Counted from the stretch's first letter, positions 51,503 to 61,315 are shown. The stretch: 64,000 nucleotides of DNA from Chloroflexota bacterium (GCA_013112715.1 JABFGB010000006.1:62001-126000); one strand, 5' to 3'. Notes: a model not told the origin generated them from the sequence alone. Numbers and translations are program-made.

Positions 51503-52263
51503 CCGTTCAGTTGGCGGGGGTGATTTTGGCTCGTAACGAAGCGGCGCATATTCAGGCGTGTATTGAATCTCTCCAATGGACAGACCATGTGGTGGTATTT
51601 GAATCTGCCAGCAGCACCGATAACACCATTGAACTTGCCCAAGCAGCCGGAGCAGAGGTGATTAGCCATCCCTTCGAAAATTATTCTAAACAACGCAGTG
51701 CGGCCCTTGCCGCGGTGGATGCCGAATGGGTCTTGTTTGTGGATGCCGATGAACGTGCCACGCCCGAAGTCGAAGCGGAAGTGCGTCGGATCATTGCGAA
51801 TCCTCAGCATATGGGTTACTGGATTCCGCGCCACAATTATATCTTTGGCAAACTGACCCGCTTTACTGGCTGGTATCCTGATTATCAAATGCGCTTATTA
51901 AAACGCGACCAAGCTACCTATGACCCCGAACGCCGGGTACATGAAGTCCCCATTTTAAAGACGGGTGAACCCGGCCACCTTGAAAATCCACTCATCCATT
52001 ACAATTATCGAGATATAGGCCAATTTATCGAAAAACAACGGCTTTATGCTCGATATGATGCCGAAATTATGAAATCCGAAGGGCAGCAGGTCAGATTTCG
52101 CAATTTTATTTTGCAGCCGCTTCGCCAATTTCGCTGGCGCTTTTTAACGCTCAAGGGCTACCGCGACGGCCTGCATGGATTACGCCTGAGTCTGTTGATG
52201 GCATGGAATGAATTTGACAAATATTGGCAACTGCGGCGGCTTTGGCGAGAGGCACCACGATAA
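51499..52263 (+). CDS. Glycosyltransferase family 2 (WaaE/KdtX-like)
   Basis: A 254-residue GT2 protein. GVILARNEAAHIQACIESL, VVFESASSTDNTIELAQAAGA, HPFENYSKQRSAAL and WVLFVDADERATPE resemble WaaE/KdtX lipopolysaccharide core glucosyltransferases; the latter has the DxD motif. In a Chloroflexota context the acceptor may be a surface polysaccharide and not lipopolysaccharide. ATGA overlap with the preceding GT2 gene couples the two. Confidence 0.88.
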   Translation: MTVQLAGVILARNEAAHIQACIESLQWTDHVVVFESASSTDNTIELAQAAGAEVISHPFENYSKQRSAALAAVDAEWVLFVDADERATPEVEAEVRRIIANPQHMGYWIPRHNYIFGKLTRFTGWYPDYQMRLLKRDQATYDPERRVHEVPILKTGEPGHLENPLIHYNYRDIGQFIEKQRLYARYDAEIMKSEGQQVRFRNFILQPLRQFRWRFLTLKGYRDGLHGLRLSLLMAWNEFDKYWQLRRLWREAPR

Positions 52264-52284
52264 ATGGAACAAAATAGTCCTGTG

Positions 52285-52313
52285 TTGCCCTCAAAAGGTG
52301 GGACGGCTACAAT
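52285..52313 (+). promoter_or_regulatory. Candidate promoter within the start region of the SAM hydrolase gene
   Basis: TTGCCC (52285-52290), exactly 17 bases, TACAAT (52308-52313), then 7 bases to ATG 52321. The same geometry as the his leader; a leaderless transcript from 52321 is predicted. Confidence 0.5.
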
Positions 52314-52320
52314 TCCAGTT

Positions 52321-53202
52321 ATGACCGATCAAGTGCTGCCCCGTACTGTTCCAGTAATTGCCCTCCTGACCGATTTTGGCCTGCAAGATGGTTATGTCGG
52401 TGTGATGAAAGGGGTGATTCTCTCGATTTGCCCCACCGCGCAAATTATTGATATTTCACACCATATCGCCCCGCAAGATATTCGACAGGGGGCATATGTG
52501 CTGATGACGGCTTATCGTTATATGCCCGCTGGCACGATTTTTGCAGGCGTGGTTGACCCCGGTGTGGGTACATCCCGCAAGCCTATCGCCGTACAAACGA
52601 ATCAAGGCATCTTTATTGGCCCGGACAACGGTTTATTTAGCTATGTGTTCGGTCAAGTCGAGGTGCAACAGGCGGTAGCCCTACAAAATCGCCAATACCA
52701 TTTGCAGGGCATTAGCACGACCTTTCATGGTCGGGATATTTTCAGCCCAGTCGCGGCACATCTCGCCAATGGAGTACCGCTCGATCAAATCGGCCCTGCC
52801 TTGAACAAATCCTTTGAAAAACTACCCTTGCCCCTTCTGCAAATTGAAGATGACCATGTGCGTGGTGAGGTGTTGTATATTGACCATTTTGGCAATGTCG
52901 TCACCAGCATTGGGCGGTTGGTATGGGGGTCAGACGATATGCTGCAACTGCATCCCCAGTTTGGTGGCACGGCTTTTTCGGAGCGTGTGACGGTTGCCCC
53001 ATTTTTCGCCGAAGCCGCCACCGTTGAAATCGCTGGTCAGTCCTTTGCGCCGCTGGGGTTAAGTTATATGGGGACGCAAAAAGGGAGCATCCTGCCGCTC
53101 ATTAACAGTGCGGGTCAGCTTGAATTAGCCGTGAATCAAGGGAGCGCCGCCGAAAAATTGGGGGTGCATATTGGCGACCCGGTGATTTTGCGTACTGGTT
53201 GA
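52321..53202 (+). CDS. SAM hydroxide adenosyltransferase / SAM hydrolase (DUF62 family)
   Basis: A 293-residue protein (312 if ATG 52264 is used). VIALLTDFGLQDGYVGVMKGVI, DISHHIAPQDIRQGAYVL, GVVDPGVGTSRKPIAV and IGPDNGLFSY are the DUF62 signatures; the family hydrolyses S-adenosylmethionine to adenosine and methionine and is related to fluorinase and chlorinase. The family usually begins at the TDFG strand, and ATG 52321 matches this and lies 7 bases after a -10 box. The 52264 start would only add a Ser/Gly-rich stretch. No halogenase-specific loop is apparent. Confidence 0.82.
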   Translation: MTDQVLPRTVPVIALLTDFGLQDGYVGVMKGVILSICPTAQIIDISHHIAPQDIRQGAYVLMTAYRYMPAGTIFAGVVDPGVGTSRKPIAVQTNQGIFIGPDNGLFSYVFGQVEVQQAVALQNRQYHLQGISTTFHGRDIFSPVAAHLANGVPLDQIGPALNKSFEKLPLPLLQIEDDHVRGEVLYIDHFGNVVTSIGRLVWGSDDMLQLHPQFGGTAFSERVTVAPFFAEAATVEIAGQSFAPLGLSYMGTQKGSILPLINSAGQLELAVNQGSAAEKLGVHIGDPVILRTG

Positions 53203-53218
53203 ACCAAAGGAACCTATT

Positions 53219-54526
53219 TTGACAATTCCTGAGCAATTTCTAATTGAAGGTGGCTTTCCGTTGCAAGGCCAAATCAAAGCCAGCGGGAATAAAAACGCAG
53301 CCTTGCCCTTGCTGCCTGCCTGCTTATTGACCGATCAGCCCGTTATCTTGCGGAATATGCCCGACATTGGGGATGTGCGGATTATGGGCCAACTGCTGCA
53401 AAGTGTGGGGGCAGAGGTCGAATGGCTAGATTCCAGCACCGTGCGTGTCCATGCTAAAGAGATCAAAACGCATAAGGCCTCCCCTGAACTCGCCAAAAAA
53501 ATTCGTCCCAGCACCCTCTTGGCTGGAGCCATGCTGGGACGGACGGGCCAGTTGGATATTGCAGCCCCCGGTGGAGATGTGATTGGACGGCGGCGGTTGG
53601 ATGCCCACTTGACGGCGTTAGAAAAACTTGGCGCTCATATCGAATTTGATGGCTCGTTCAAAATGAATGCCGATGGACTGCGTGGCGCGACTATTTTGCT
53701 GGATGAAGCGAGTGTCACTGCGACGGAAAACGCAGTATTAGCAGCGTGTTACGCCAAAGGGACAACTGTGTTACGCAATGCCGCCTCTGAGCCGCATGTT
53801 CAGCAGTTATGCCTGTTTCTAAACCAGCTTGGCGCAAAAATTGATGGAATTGGTACGAACCAAATCACCATTGAGGGCGTCGAAAGACTAGATGGCGGTG
53901 AATTCCGCGTTGGGGCTGATTACATTGAGGTCGGGAGTCTGATTGGCGCGGCTGTCGTGACAGGCGGTGAATTGCTAATTACCGATGCCGATCCCCAATA
54001 TTTGGACATGATCGCTCTTGTCTTTGGTAAATTGGGTGTGACATGGGAGGTGCGTGGCAACGATATTTTTGTCCCGCGTGACCAGCATCTGAACATTCAG
54101 CGTGATTTTGGTGGCAATATTCCCGAAATTAAACCGCAGATTTGGCCCGGTTTCCCCACCGATTTGATGAGTATCGCTATTTTGGTAGCGACCCAGTGTG
54201 CAGGGGCGGTGTTATTCCACGAATGGATGTTTGAAGGTCGCCTCTTTTTCACGGATCGTTTGGTAAATATGGGGGCGCGGATTATTTTGTGTGACCCGCA
54301 TCGCGTATTGGTGCAAGGGCCAACGGCTTTACGTGGCGACCAGACCATTAGCAGCCCGGATATTCGAGCAGGTATGGCGATGGTTTTGGCGGCGTTGTGT
54401 GCGCGGGGTACGACAGTCATCCGCAATATCGTGCAAATTGATCGCGGCTATTCACAATTGGAAGAAAAATTAGGAGCGCTGGGTGCTCATATTCAGCGCG
54501 TACCGATTGGAGCAGCGGTATCTTGA
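53219..54526 (+). CDS. murA: UDP-N-acetylglucosamine 1-carboxyvinyltransferase (Asp at the catalytic Cys site)
   Basis: A 435-residue enzyme of the EPSP-synthase fold that joins PEP to UDP-GlcNAc, the first committed step of peptidoglycan synthesis. KASGNKNAALPLLPA (residues 20-33) and the catalytic loop PGGDVIGRRRLDAHL (117-131) identify it. D120 occupies the position of the E. coli catalytic Cys115, a change known from fosfomycin-resistant MurA of mycobacteria and chlamydiae. The start is TTG 53219 with AAAGGA at 7 bases. The stop overlaps a TTG start of the next gene. Confidence 0.93.
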   Translation: MTIPEQFLIEGGFPLQGQIKASGNKNAALPLLPACLLTDQPVILRNMPDIGDVRIMGQLLQSVGAEVEWLDSSTVRVHAKEIKTHKASPELAKKIRPSTLLAGAMLGRTGQLDIAAPGGDVIGRRRLDAHLTALEKLGAHIEFDGSFKMNADGLRGATILLDEASVTATENAVLAACYAKGTTVLRNAASEPHVQQLCLFLNQLGAKIDGIGTNQITIEGVERLDGGEFRVGADYIEVGSLIGAAVVTGGELLITDADPQYLDMIALVFGKLGVTWEVRGNDIFVPRDQHLNIQRDFGGNIPEIKPQIWPGFPTDLMSIAILVATQCAGAVLFHEWMFEGRLFFTDRLVNMGARIILCDPHRVLVQGPTALRGDQTISSPDIRAGMAMVLAALCARGTTVIRNIVQIDRGYSQLEEKLGALGAHIQRVPIGAAVS

Positions 54527-55038
54527 CCACTGAAATACCAGCCACCGAAAAAAAAGAACGGGTTTACCGCCCACTCGGATTAACTATTGGCCTGTTGAGT
54601 ATCATCCCACTGTTTGGGATTGAGCCGATCATATGGTTGTATATTGCCCATCGGTTGAATGTAGATGCCAATGGCATTATCAGCGGTGGTCTTGCGCTGG
54701 ATTTTTGGCGTTGGGCCGGAGGCATTGCAGGCGGCATTGTCTTGATTACCGCGATTATGGCATGGATCGGCAAACCCCGTAGTTCGCAATATCTTGTACA
54801 AGCATCGGTCATTGCCAGTTTTCTGTTGATTATGGTCGCGGCTTGGGTACGCGCTTTTGGCGACTGCACCGGCTGTTTAATGGATGGTGCCACCCAAACT
54901 TTTAATGATATTTTTCAATGCAAAATCCCGATTCAAATTATCGCCTTTGTTTATTTCATTTTTTATATCAATCGTGCTCCGGCCCGCGCTTTTTATACAC
55001 AAGTACCGTTACCTCCTTGGAACCCCGATGAAGAGTAA
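54523..55038 (+). CDS. Unknown four-helix membrane protein
   Basis: A 171-residue protein starting at TTG 54523, which overlaps the murA stop (TTGA). Four hydrophobic segments are visible: LTIGLLSIIPLFGIEPIIWLYI, GIAGGIVLITAIMAWI, YLVQASVIASFLLIMVAAWV and IPIQIIAFVYFIFYI. A cysteine-rich external loop, FGDCTGCLMDGATQ, lies between helices three and four. No family was recognised. The overlap with murA suggests a cell-envelope context but does not prove it. Confidence 0.6.
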   Translation: MTTEIPATEKKERVYRPLGLTIGLLSIIPLFGIEPIIWLYIAHRLNVDANGIISGGLALDFWRWAGGIAGGIVLITAIMAWIGKPRSSQYLVQASVIASFLLIMVAAWVRAFGDCTGCLMDGATQTFNDIFQCKIPIQIIAFVYFIFYINRAPARAFYTQVPLPPWNPDEE

Positions 55039-55053
55039 CCCAGAAAGGAACTC

Positions 55054-55473
55054 ATGATGAGTCGCGTTATTAACACTGATGGCCCTGCCAAAATCCGGAA
55101 TCAACATATGCGAACGTGTGCGGAGATATTGCGCCATCTGAGCAAGAAAAAAGAGTTTGACGCCGAAACCAAAGATATGATTGCCCAGATTGTGTTTTCG
55201 CTACGTGAGGTGAACGACACGATTGAACAATCATCGGAGGCATGGGAAAAGCGCAACTATTGGATGAAGGCCGAAGAATTTCGCCAGCGGTGGACATGGA
55301 CGGGCAAGATGGCCGATCAAGTGGAAGACCTTGTTCGTCGTAGCAATTGGGAAGACTTCCCCTCACTCATGGTCAGTTTATTTCAGCATTTTGGCGAAAT
55401 TAAGGTCAACAAATTCACGCGCGACGCTGAGACATGGCAAGGCGCATATGACCGCCTGATGAGTGAACGTTAG
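55054..55473 (+). CDS. Unknown helical protein
   Basis: A 139-residue soluble protein, almost entirely alpha-helical by pattern (ETKDMIAQIVFSLREVNDTIEQSSEAWEKRNYWMKAEEF). No catalytic motif or family is recognised. The ATG is preceded by AAAGGAAC at a suitable distance. It starts 15 bases after the membrane protein gene. Its stop overlaps the convergent cyclase/ATPase gene by four bases. Confidence 0.6.
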   Translation: MMSRVINTDGPAKIRNQHMRTCAEILRHLSKKKEFDAETKDMIAQIVFSLREVNDTIEQSSEAWEKRNYWMKAEEFRQRWTWTGKMADQVEDLVRRSNWEDFPSLMVSLFQHFGEIKVNKFTRDAETWQGAYDRLMSER

Positions 55474-58034
55474 GACTGTGATTCGCTTTTCATAGGCTGA
55501 TTTTCAAACTGCTGCCTCAAAGTGCGGATTGCTTCATTAGTGAGGGCCTGCCCGTAGGATGCAGTAGCAGCTTTTTCAGGTTGGGATGGCTTTTGGCGTA
55601 ACTTACCAAGCGTTTTGAGCCAAAGTGTATGATAATGTTCGGCTGTCGCTTTGTCATGATGTTCCTGTGCGACCACCGCAAGGCCGCTATAGGCTTCGGA
55701 CATCACCAAATAATTTTCTAGCTCCTCGGCCAGCCCCAATTCTAGCTGAAGAATCTCATTCGCAGAATCGTATTTTTGTGAGGTCAAGTAGAGACTTGCG
55801 AGTGGTCGGATGATTTCTAATTGCAGTCGCTTAATTTCCGCTTCCGGTAAATGTAGGGCGAGTTCAACTTTTTGGGTGGTGGTTAAAGCCAGCGCCTGTT
55901 GATAAAATCTGATTACCTCGTTTGGCTTTAACCATACTGTTTTTCGGGCGTGTTCACCTGCCTCAAATAAATAGTTGATGGCAGAGATGATTTCACCTGC
56001 TAGGCGATAATGCTCGGCAACCAGCGAGGCGTATTCAACCACACGATCCCCACAGGCATTAATCAACCACTCCGCGATTTGGTGATGATAAGAACGCCGC
56101 GTCTTTTTCAGCACGCTTTCATAGGTGACATCGCGCAAAATGGCATGTTTAAAAACATATTCCTGTGTCTCGGCAAATGATGATTTCTCACGGCTAAAGA
56201 TCATCCCATGTTGACGTAATGAAGCGAGTGTCCCGGTGAGATCAGTGATGGACACAGCACTTTTAATGGTCTGGCCTGTTACCCGCAGCGTTTGCAGTGC
56301 TCCATCCCAAAAAGTGGTGCCAATCACGGATGCCTGTTGAATGATGGCGCGTTCTTCAGCGGTTAGCGCATCCAAGCGGGCCTGTAAAACCCCTGTTAAG
56401 GTCGGTGGAACTCGCATCTTGGCTAATTTATCTAACGCGACTGACCAGTGCTCGGCATCAGGAAGAATAATCCCATCGGCGATCATGACTTGAATCAGTT
56501 CTTCCAGATAAAACGGATTGCCCTCGGCGTTGCTCACAATCAGGTCACGTAGAGTATCCGGTAGCGATTCAACCTTACGCAAAATTTCTGTCACCAGTTG
56601 GCGGCTGTCCCGCGTTGAAAGAGGCCGTAAATCAATCAAAGTGTGACATTCTTGGCCTTCTCCCCAATAGGGGCGTTTTTCATAGAGAGTTGGGCGGGCG
56701 AGACATAAAATCAGCAGGGGCAATTGTAAATGGGTATAGGCGAACTGGCTCACAAAATCGAGCGAAATATCATCGGCCCAATGCACATCCTCCAAAAAAA
56801 TGACGGTGGGTTGTTGGCACGCAATACGCTCAAAAAGTTGGGTCAAATAATTTGGGACATCTTTGGATTTTTGCTGGGGAGTCGCTTTGAGGTTGGCAAA
56901 TGCAAAGCCGACCATCTGACCGATGCCCTGCGTCACATCGGGGATTTCATCTGAGGGCCAAAAACTCCCAATCCCCGCCTCCATTTTTTCACGGGCTTGT
57001 TCGGCACTGTCGGTATCTTGAATACTGAAATAGAACTGAAGGAAATCGCGGATTAGGGCATACGGTTGTTTTTCGCTGCTGGGGAAAGCGCGACCTTTGA
57101 TGCGGAGCACGGAATTGGCCTGTTGGGTAATCCAGCCACCAAACTCGCGCAGTAACCGTGATTTGCCCACTCCGGCATCCCCACGAATCGTAATGATCTG
57201 GGCTTCGCCATCTTCAATTGCCAATTGATAGGCTTTTTGCAGATGCAGCATTTCAACATCCCGCCCAATCATACGGGTTTGAATCCCCTCGATTCCACGC
57301 TGGCCTGTTTCAAAACTGCGGGCGATTTCACGTAACACGACATACACTTGAATGGGAGCTAACGCGCCTTTAACCATAATCGGCTCAAGGGCCTGCACCT
57401 CGAAAAATCCACGCACGTGCAGGTAGGTTTCGTGGGATATCAACACACCACCTGCTGGGGCATGGCTTTCCATGCGGGCGGCCATGTTGATGGCATCCCC
57501 CATCGCGGTATATTCCGAACCTGCCTCACCACCAACCTCCCCGACCGCCACCAAGCCTGTATTGAGGCCAACCCGCACATTAAAACTATCAATCCCCCAG
57601 CGTGCCGTGACTTCTTGGGCATATTGTCGGGCGGCTTGAATAATAGCGAGGGCAGCCCGAACGGCTCGAACTGCGTCATCTTCACGGGCGATGGGTGCGC
57701 CAAAAAAGGCTAACATGCCATCACCCATCAGACGGGCCACATAGCCTTGATGTTGTTTCACTACCTTACCAAAACGAGCTAAGGCGGTGCTGAGGATTTC
57801 AAGAGTATCTTCAGGGTCAAGGTGTCCAAAAGTTTTGGAGGAGGACACCACATCGGTAAACAGAAAAGTGACCAGCTTGCGTTGCTGATCACTTTCGGAT
57901 TGTCGTTTTAGGGTGGCGAGCTTTTCACGGGCAGGGGCCAACATCGTCTCAACGACGCTATCCCCAAGCGCATCCCGCTGTGTTTCTAGGGTGGCGATGG
58001 CCTGTTCTAACTGATGGATTTCATCATTATCCAT
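55470..58034 (-). CDS. Class III adenylate/guanylate cyclase fused to an AAA-type ATPase and TPR-like region
   Basis: An 854-residue soluble regulator. Residues 1-48 form a coiled-coil start. The cyclase domain (about 52-235) has the metal-binding aspartates D61 (FTDVVSS) and D105 (MGDGMLAFFG), and NTGLVAVGEVGGE. A P-loop ATPase follows, with Walker A GDAGVGKS (285-292) and PTVIFLEDVHWADD as Walker B; then a helical TPR-like region (about 560-854). This matches the family of cyclase-ATPase proteins related to STAND/MalT-like regulators. The class III purine specificity was not determined. It runs minus strand, ahead of no obvious partner other than the coiled-coil gene. Confidence 0.85.
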   Translation of the reverse strand: MDNDEIHQLEQAIATLETQRDALGDSVVETMLAPAREKLATLKRQSESDQQRKLVTFLFTDVVSSSKTFGHLDPEDTLEILSTALARFGKVVKQHQGYVARLMGDGMLAFFGAPIAREDDAVRAVRAALAIIQAARQYAQEVTARWGIDSFNVRVGLNTGLVAVGEVGGEAGSEYTAMGDAINMAARMESHAPAGGVLISHETYLHVRGFFEVQALEPIMVKGALAPIQVYVVLREIARSFETGQRGIEGIQTRMIGRDVEMLHLQKAYQLAIEDGEAQIITIRGDAGVGKSRLLREFGGWITQQANSVLRIKGRAFPSSEKQPYALIRDFLQFYFSIQDTDSAEQAREKMEAGIGSFWPSDEIPDVTQGIGQMVGFAFANLKATPQQKSKDVPNYLTQLFERIACQQPTVIFLEDVHWADDISLDFVSQFAYTHLQLPLLILCLARPTLYEKRPYWGEGQECHTLIDLRPLSTRDSRQLVTEILRKVESLPDTLRDLIVSNAEGNPFYLEELIQVMIADGIILPDAEHWSVALDKLAKMRVPPTLTGVLQARLDALTAEERAIIQQASVIGTTFWDGALQTLRVTGQTIKSAVSITDLTGTLASLRQHGMIFSREKSSFAETQEYVFKHAILRDVTYESVLKKTRRSYHHQIAEWLINACGDRVVEYASLVAEHYRLAGEIISAINYLFEAGEHARKTVWLKPNEVIRFYQQALALTTTQKVELALHLPEAEIKRLQLEIIRPLASLYLTSQKYDSANEILQLELGLAEELENYLVMSEAYSGLAVVAQEHHDKATAEHYHTLWLKTLGKLRQKPSQPEKAATASYGQALTNEAIRTLRQQFENQPMKSESQS

Positions 58035-58050
58035 ACGCTGTTAATTGACC

Positions 58051-59295
58051 CTATCCATTATCCCCATTAGTAGGTAAGGATACAACAGGCATCGTTCCGG
58101 TTGAGGTCGAGAAGTTGGCACTACCAGTAACACCTGTAACGTTATATTCCATCATGAGGGACTTGTAGCCTTCGATATACATCCGCGCACGGGCCTGTTC
58201 CAAACGCCACAGCCGATCAATTGAGCTTTGCAACGGCGTCAGATCGCCCCGCGTATCTTCAATGGTCTTGCGATAATCCGCCATATCTTTTTCGTGTTTG
58301 CGCCAAGCCTCGTCATTGGTCAAGGTGAACTGCTTCCAACGGCGCTGGTCGTCTTTTACCCAGTCGTTCCACTCTTCACGGAAGCGCTCCTCCGAAAGAC
58401 GCTGCATTTCTGAGACTTCATTGATGCGTCGCTCCAAACGCTCCCCGATGCGCTCAAAATCTTCGACAATCTTCTTCATCTGCCGATAAGTTTCGGCCCA
58501 TGATTCAAAGCGTTCCAAGTTGCGGCGGATGTCTTCATCATAAGCACCGATATTGCGCGTCAGGTCTTTGATTTGCTGGTCGCGCTGCTGGCTGATGAGA
58601 TTTTGTTGGTCAAGGAAATTTTGCATTTCTTCGCGGCGCATCCGTTCACCCGCTTGGCTTTCGGTAATGCGCTTTTCGGCGGTCAGGGCTAGATTTTCCA
58701 CCCGCTCAATTTTGAGTTTGACGCCATCAATTAACTTCTGCATTTCTGGCAGTCCGGCCTGAATATCGGAAATGCGACGGTTGTCTTGACGGCGCTGTTC
58801 CTCCAAAAAGGCGATGCGGCGTTCCGGCTCTTCAATTTTCTTAGCCATATCTTCAAGGCGCTGCTGCACGGCGGAAAGACTGGCGGCCATACGATCCCGT
58901 TCGGCACGGGCAGCCCCCATATCGTCTTGTTGATGTTCGATGCGATCCAGCCGTTCATTGAGTTCGCGGATGGGGCGGGAGGTCATTTCACGAGCGAATT
59001 CGTTGCGACGCTCGGTTTCCCGTTCGGCGGCAAGACGTTTGGCCTCAATGCCCTCAATCATTTGGCGCATTTCCAGCCGCAGTTGTTCCATCATTTCGGC
59101 GTCGCGTTCCGCCGGAATAAATTGGGTGCGGCTGGTGACCAAATCGTTTTCTAGCCCGTTCATCTGACGGGTAAGTTGTTCGATTGTTTCCTGTTGCAAG
59201 ACCAAGCGTTCTTCTAGCTTGGCAATGATGTTTTTGTCGCGGCGGCGTTCTTCGTCCAGCCACTCGATCATACGCATTGCTTGTTGAATATCCAT
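58051..59295 (-). CDS. Long coiled-coil protein of unknown function
   Basis: A 414-residue protein that is nearly continuous heptad-type coiled coil (EERRRDKNIIAKLEERLVLQQETIEQLTRQ ... RNIGAYDEDIRRNLERFE ... LERRINEVSEMQRLSEERFREEW) to about residue 370, then a short Ser/Thr tail. No membrane segment, no ATPase motif. GAGGCGTG precedes ATG 59295. The gene is 17 bases upstream of the cyclase-ATPase on the same strand, and they probably form an operon. A structural or scaffolding role is possible but not shown. Confidence 0.65.
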   Translation of the reverse strand: MDIQQAMRMIEWLDEERRRDKNIIAKLEERLVLQQETIEQLTRQMNGLENDLVTSRTQFIPAERDAEMMEQLRLEMRQMIEGIEAKRLAAERETERRNEFAREMTSRPIRELNERLDRIEHQQDDMGAARAERDRMAASLSAVQQRLEDMAKKIEEPERRIAFLEEQRRQDNRRISDIQAGLPEMQKLIDGVKLKIERVENLALTAEKRITESQAGERMRREEMQNFLDQQNLISQQRDQQIKDLTRNIGAYDEDIRRNLERFESWAETYRQMKKIVEDFERIGERLERRINEVSEMQRLSEERFREEWNDWVKDDQRRWKQFTLTNDEAWRKHEKDMADYRKTIEDTRGDLTPLQSSIDRLWRLEQARARMYIEGYKSLMMEYNVTGVTGSANFSTSTGTMPVVSLPTNGDNG

Positions 59296-59408
59296 ACATC
59301 ACGCCTCTACAACTAAATTTTGCTTTCCATTAGGACTGGCGTAAAACGCAAAAATTTGAACGGGTATTATACCACCGCTTGCAACAGCCATTGTGTTTTT
59401 ACTCTGCG

Positions 59409-60377
59409 TTAGCCCCACAGCTTGGCAAGGAACCTCATTTTTTCGATGGTTTGGAAGGATTCGCCACCCTCATGATTGTTATAGTGCCAAACACGGATGT
59501 CTTTGGGGCCAGCATAGTGGTTATAGGCCGCAAAAACCGTGCGTGGAGGGCAAATGTCATCCATAAGAGCCACCGAGAATAAGGCTTTGGCTTGGGCACG
59601 CGGCGCTAAATTGACCCCATCAAAATAGTTTAGGGTGGTAAAAACCGTCTCAATTTTTTCACGGTGGGTTTTGCAGAAACGTGCAATTTCGGCGTAAGGA
59701 TGGGTGTCGGTGATTTCGGTTGCTTTACGATAATGGCATAGGAACGGCACGTCGGGCATCGTGGCTTCAATGGTCGGCTCCAAGCCTGCTACCGCCAGCG
59801 CGATGCCTCCACCCTGACTGCCGCCTGTAACCGCGATATGTTCTTTATCAACGGCGGAGTGAGTTCGGGCCGCTTCCACCGCACGCACGGCATCGGTGAA
59901 CACCCGGCGATAGTAGTAAGTTTTGGGATTCAAGATGCCGCGTGTCATAAAACCGGGGAAATGCGGATTCGCGCCATCGGGTTCGGGGTCGGGCGTGTCG
60001 CCTTGACGCCATGTGGTGCCTTGCCCGCGTGTATCCATGACAAAATGGGCATAGCCCACGCTGGCCCACAGCAGCCAATCAATCGGCAGGCCGCGTCCAC
60101 CCCCATACCCGATAAATTCGACCACACAGGGCAGCGGTTCGGTGCGTTGGCGGGGCAAAATGAACCACCCCTTAATCGGCTGTCCGCCATACCCGTTATA
60201 TGTTACGTCAAAGACATCCACCGTTTGATAACCCGCTTCAACGGGCGTGAAGATGGCATTAATGGGAAATTTGCGGCTTTCGGCAAGGGTATCGGCCCAA
60301 AAACTATCAAAATCGGGTGATTCGTGACGTGATGGATAATATTGTTGAAGTTCTTCAAGTGGTAGGTCTACAAACAT
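59409..60377 (-). CDS. Acetyl xylan esterase / cephalosporin-C deacetylase family hydrolase
   Basis: A 322-residue alpha/beta hydrolase of carbohydrate esterase family 7 type. The nucleophile S187 sits in GGSQGGG, the catalytic Asp in [11 protein letters not shown] and the His in [21 protein letters not shown] and the RGQG segment, [10 protein letters not shown], are also typical. It deacetylates sugars or antibiotics; without a signal peptide it acts in the cytoplasm on imported oligosaccharides. ATG 60377 has GGAGG at 8 bases; the ATG at 60383 would be too close. Confidence 0.9.
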   Translation of the reverse strand: MFVDLPLEELQQYYPSRHESPDFDSFWADTLAESRKFPINAIFTPVEAGYQTVDVFDVTYNGYGGQPIKGWFILPRQRTEPLPCVVEFIGYGGGRGLPIDWLLWASVGYAHFVMDTRGQGTTWRQGDTPDPEPDGANPHFPGFMTRGILNPKTYYYRRVFTDAVRAVEAARTHSAVDKEHIAVTGGSQGGGIALAVAGLEPTIEATMPDVPFLCHYRKATEITDTHPYAEIARFCKTHREKIETVFTTLNYFDGVNLAPRAQAKALFSVALMDDICPPRTVFAAYNHYAGPKDIRVWHYNNHEGGESFQTIEKMRFLAKLWG

Positions 60378-60433
60378 GAGCATCTCCTCCCTATGGAGAT
60401 TGGGGAAAGGAAAATAGAAAATGGGAAAATGAA

Positions 60434-60844
60434 TTAGCTCCCAAGTGTAATATAGACTTCATCCTCTTGCACAGTCACAGGAAAACTCTGGATGGGCAAG
60501 GTTTCAATCGCCTCCATCAATTCGCCAAACAATCGGATGCGTGGGTTTTCACTTTGGCTATATTCGGACATCGGCGGTGGCAAAATGGCTTCCCATTCGA
60601 CCTCTCCGGACTCCACCCGATAAGCCGCCCCATGCAGAGCACAGACAATTAAGCCATCGGTGTATTCGCCACGATGTAAAGGCGCACCGGCATGACCACA
60701 GCGATTTTCTAGCGCATAGATGTTGGCCCAATGCCGCACGATAAAAATATCCATGTTTTCGACCCGATAGCAGCGGGGTTGGTTATGTTCCAGTTCTTCA
60801 ACGTGGCAAACCCGAACCAGTTTTTCCAAAATTGACCTCATCAT
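60434..60844 (-). CDS. Rieske [2Fe-2S] domain protein
   Basis: A 136-residue protein with one Rieske domain: the cluster ligands C49, H51, C68 and H71 appear in CGHAGAPL and CALHGAAY, with the standard 16-residue spacing. It is of the ferredoxin type (like small NirD or dioxygenase ferredoxins), so it probably passes electrons to an oxygenase or reductase not found nearby. ATG 60844 overlaps the stop of the preceding unknown gene (ATGA), so the two are coupled. Confidence 0.85.
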   Translation of the reverse strand: MMRSILEKLVRVCHVEELEHNQPRCYRVENMDIFIVRHWANIYALENRCGHAGAPLHRGEYTDGLIVCALHGAAYRVESGEVEWEAILPPPMSEYSQSENPRIRLFGELMEAIETLPIQSFPVTVQEDEVYITLGS

Positions 60845-61209
60845 TCTTTATTATCATCTGGATTGTCGAGATGTGCGGGCCATGAGCCATCAGCTACTTT
60901 TCTTAACTTGAAATATTCGACAGCCGCATCGAACATAATCCTTATAATTCTGGTACTAGACAGAACACTATTCACGACATACTCAACGGATAAATCGGAG
61001 GCAGGAAATTTATCAGTATAAGATACTTTACTTGCCATAAGGCTAGAATCTCTTTCTATCAGTTCCATCCATAATTTAATGGCGTGGTTTTCCTGTAAAA
61101 CTGTATTCCGAATCGCTAAAATAAATTCTTCAGGTGGGCCTTTTCCCCAATCCTCTATATTTTCAACGCTCCAAAACTTGCGGATGGCATCTTCCTTATC
61201 TGTGCTCAT
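60841..61209 (-). CDS. Unknown small protein coupled to the Rieske gene
   Basis: A 122-residue soluble protein (MSTDKEDAIRKFWSVENIEDWG at the start) with no recognised motif. AAGGA lies well upstream of the ATG. The codons are more AT-rich than those of neighbours, which hints at later acquisition. The stop overlaps the Rieske start by four bases. The start lies in the region used by the divergent glycosyltransferase's overlong frame; that frame is not used here. Confidence 0.6.
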   Translation of the reverse strand: MSTDKEDAIRKFWSVENIEDWGKGPPEEFILAIRNTVLQENHAIKLWMELIERDSSLMASKVSYTDKFPASDLSVEYVVNSVLSSTRIIRIMFDAAVEYFKLRKVADGSWPAHLDNPDDNKE

Positions 61210-61315
61210 TGAAAAATCCTTTTATGCAGGGAATAAGAATACAGATGACAAGCGGCGATGTGCCCATTATTATAATGCCCATACTTTAACCTTGATTTAT
61301 TGCGATTTGATGAAC

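Noticed and set aside
61079-61315. Longer N-terminus of the GT4 glycosyltransferase
   Set aside because: The extra 79 residues are antisense to the divergent unknown gene and have no family similarity; MPKIGIDARLL is the typical start.
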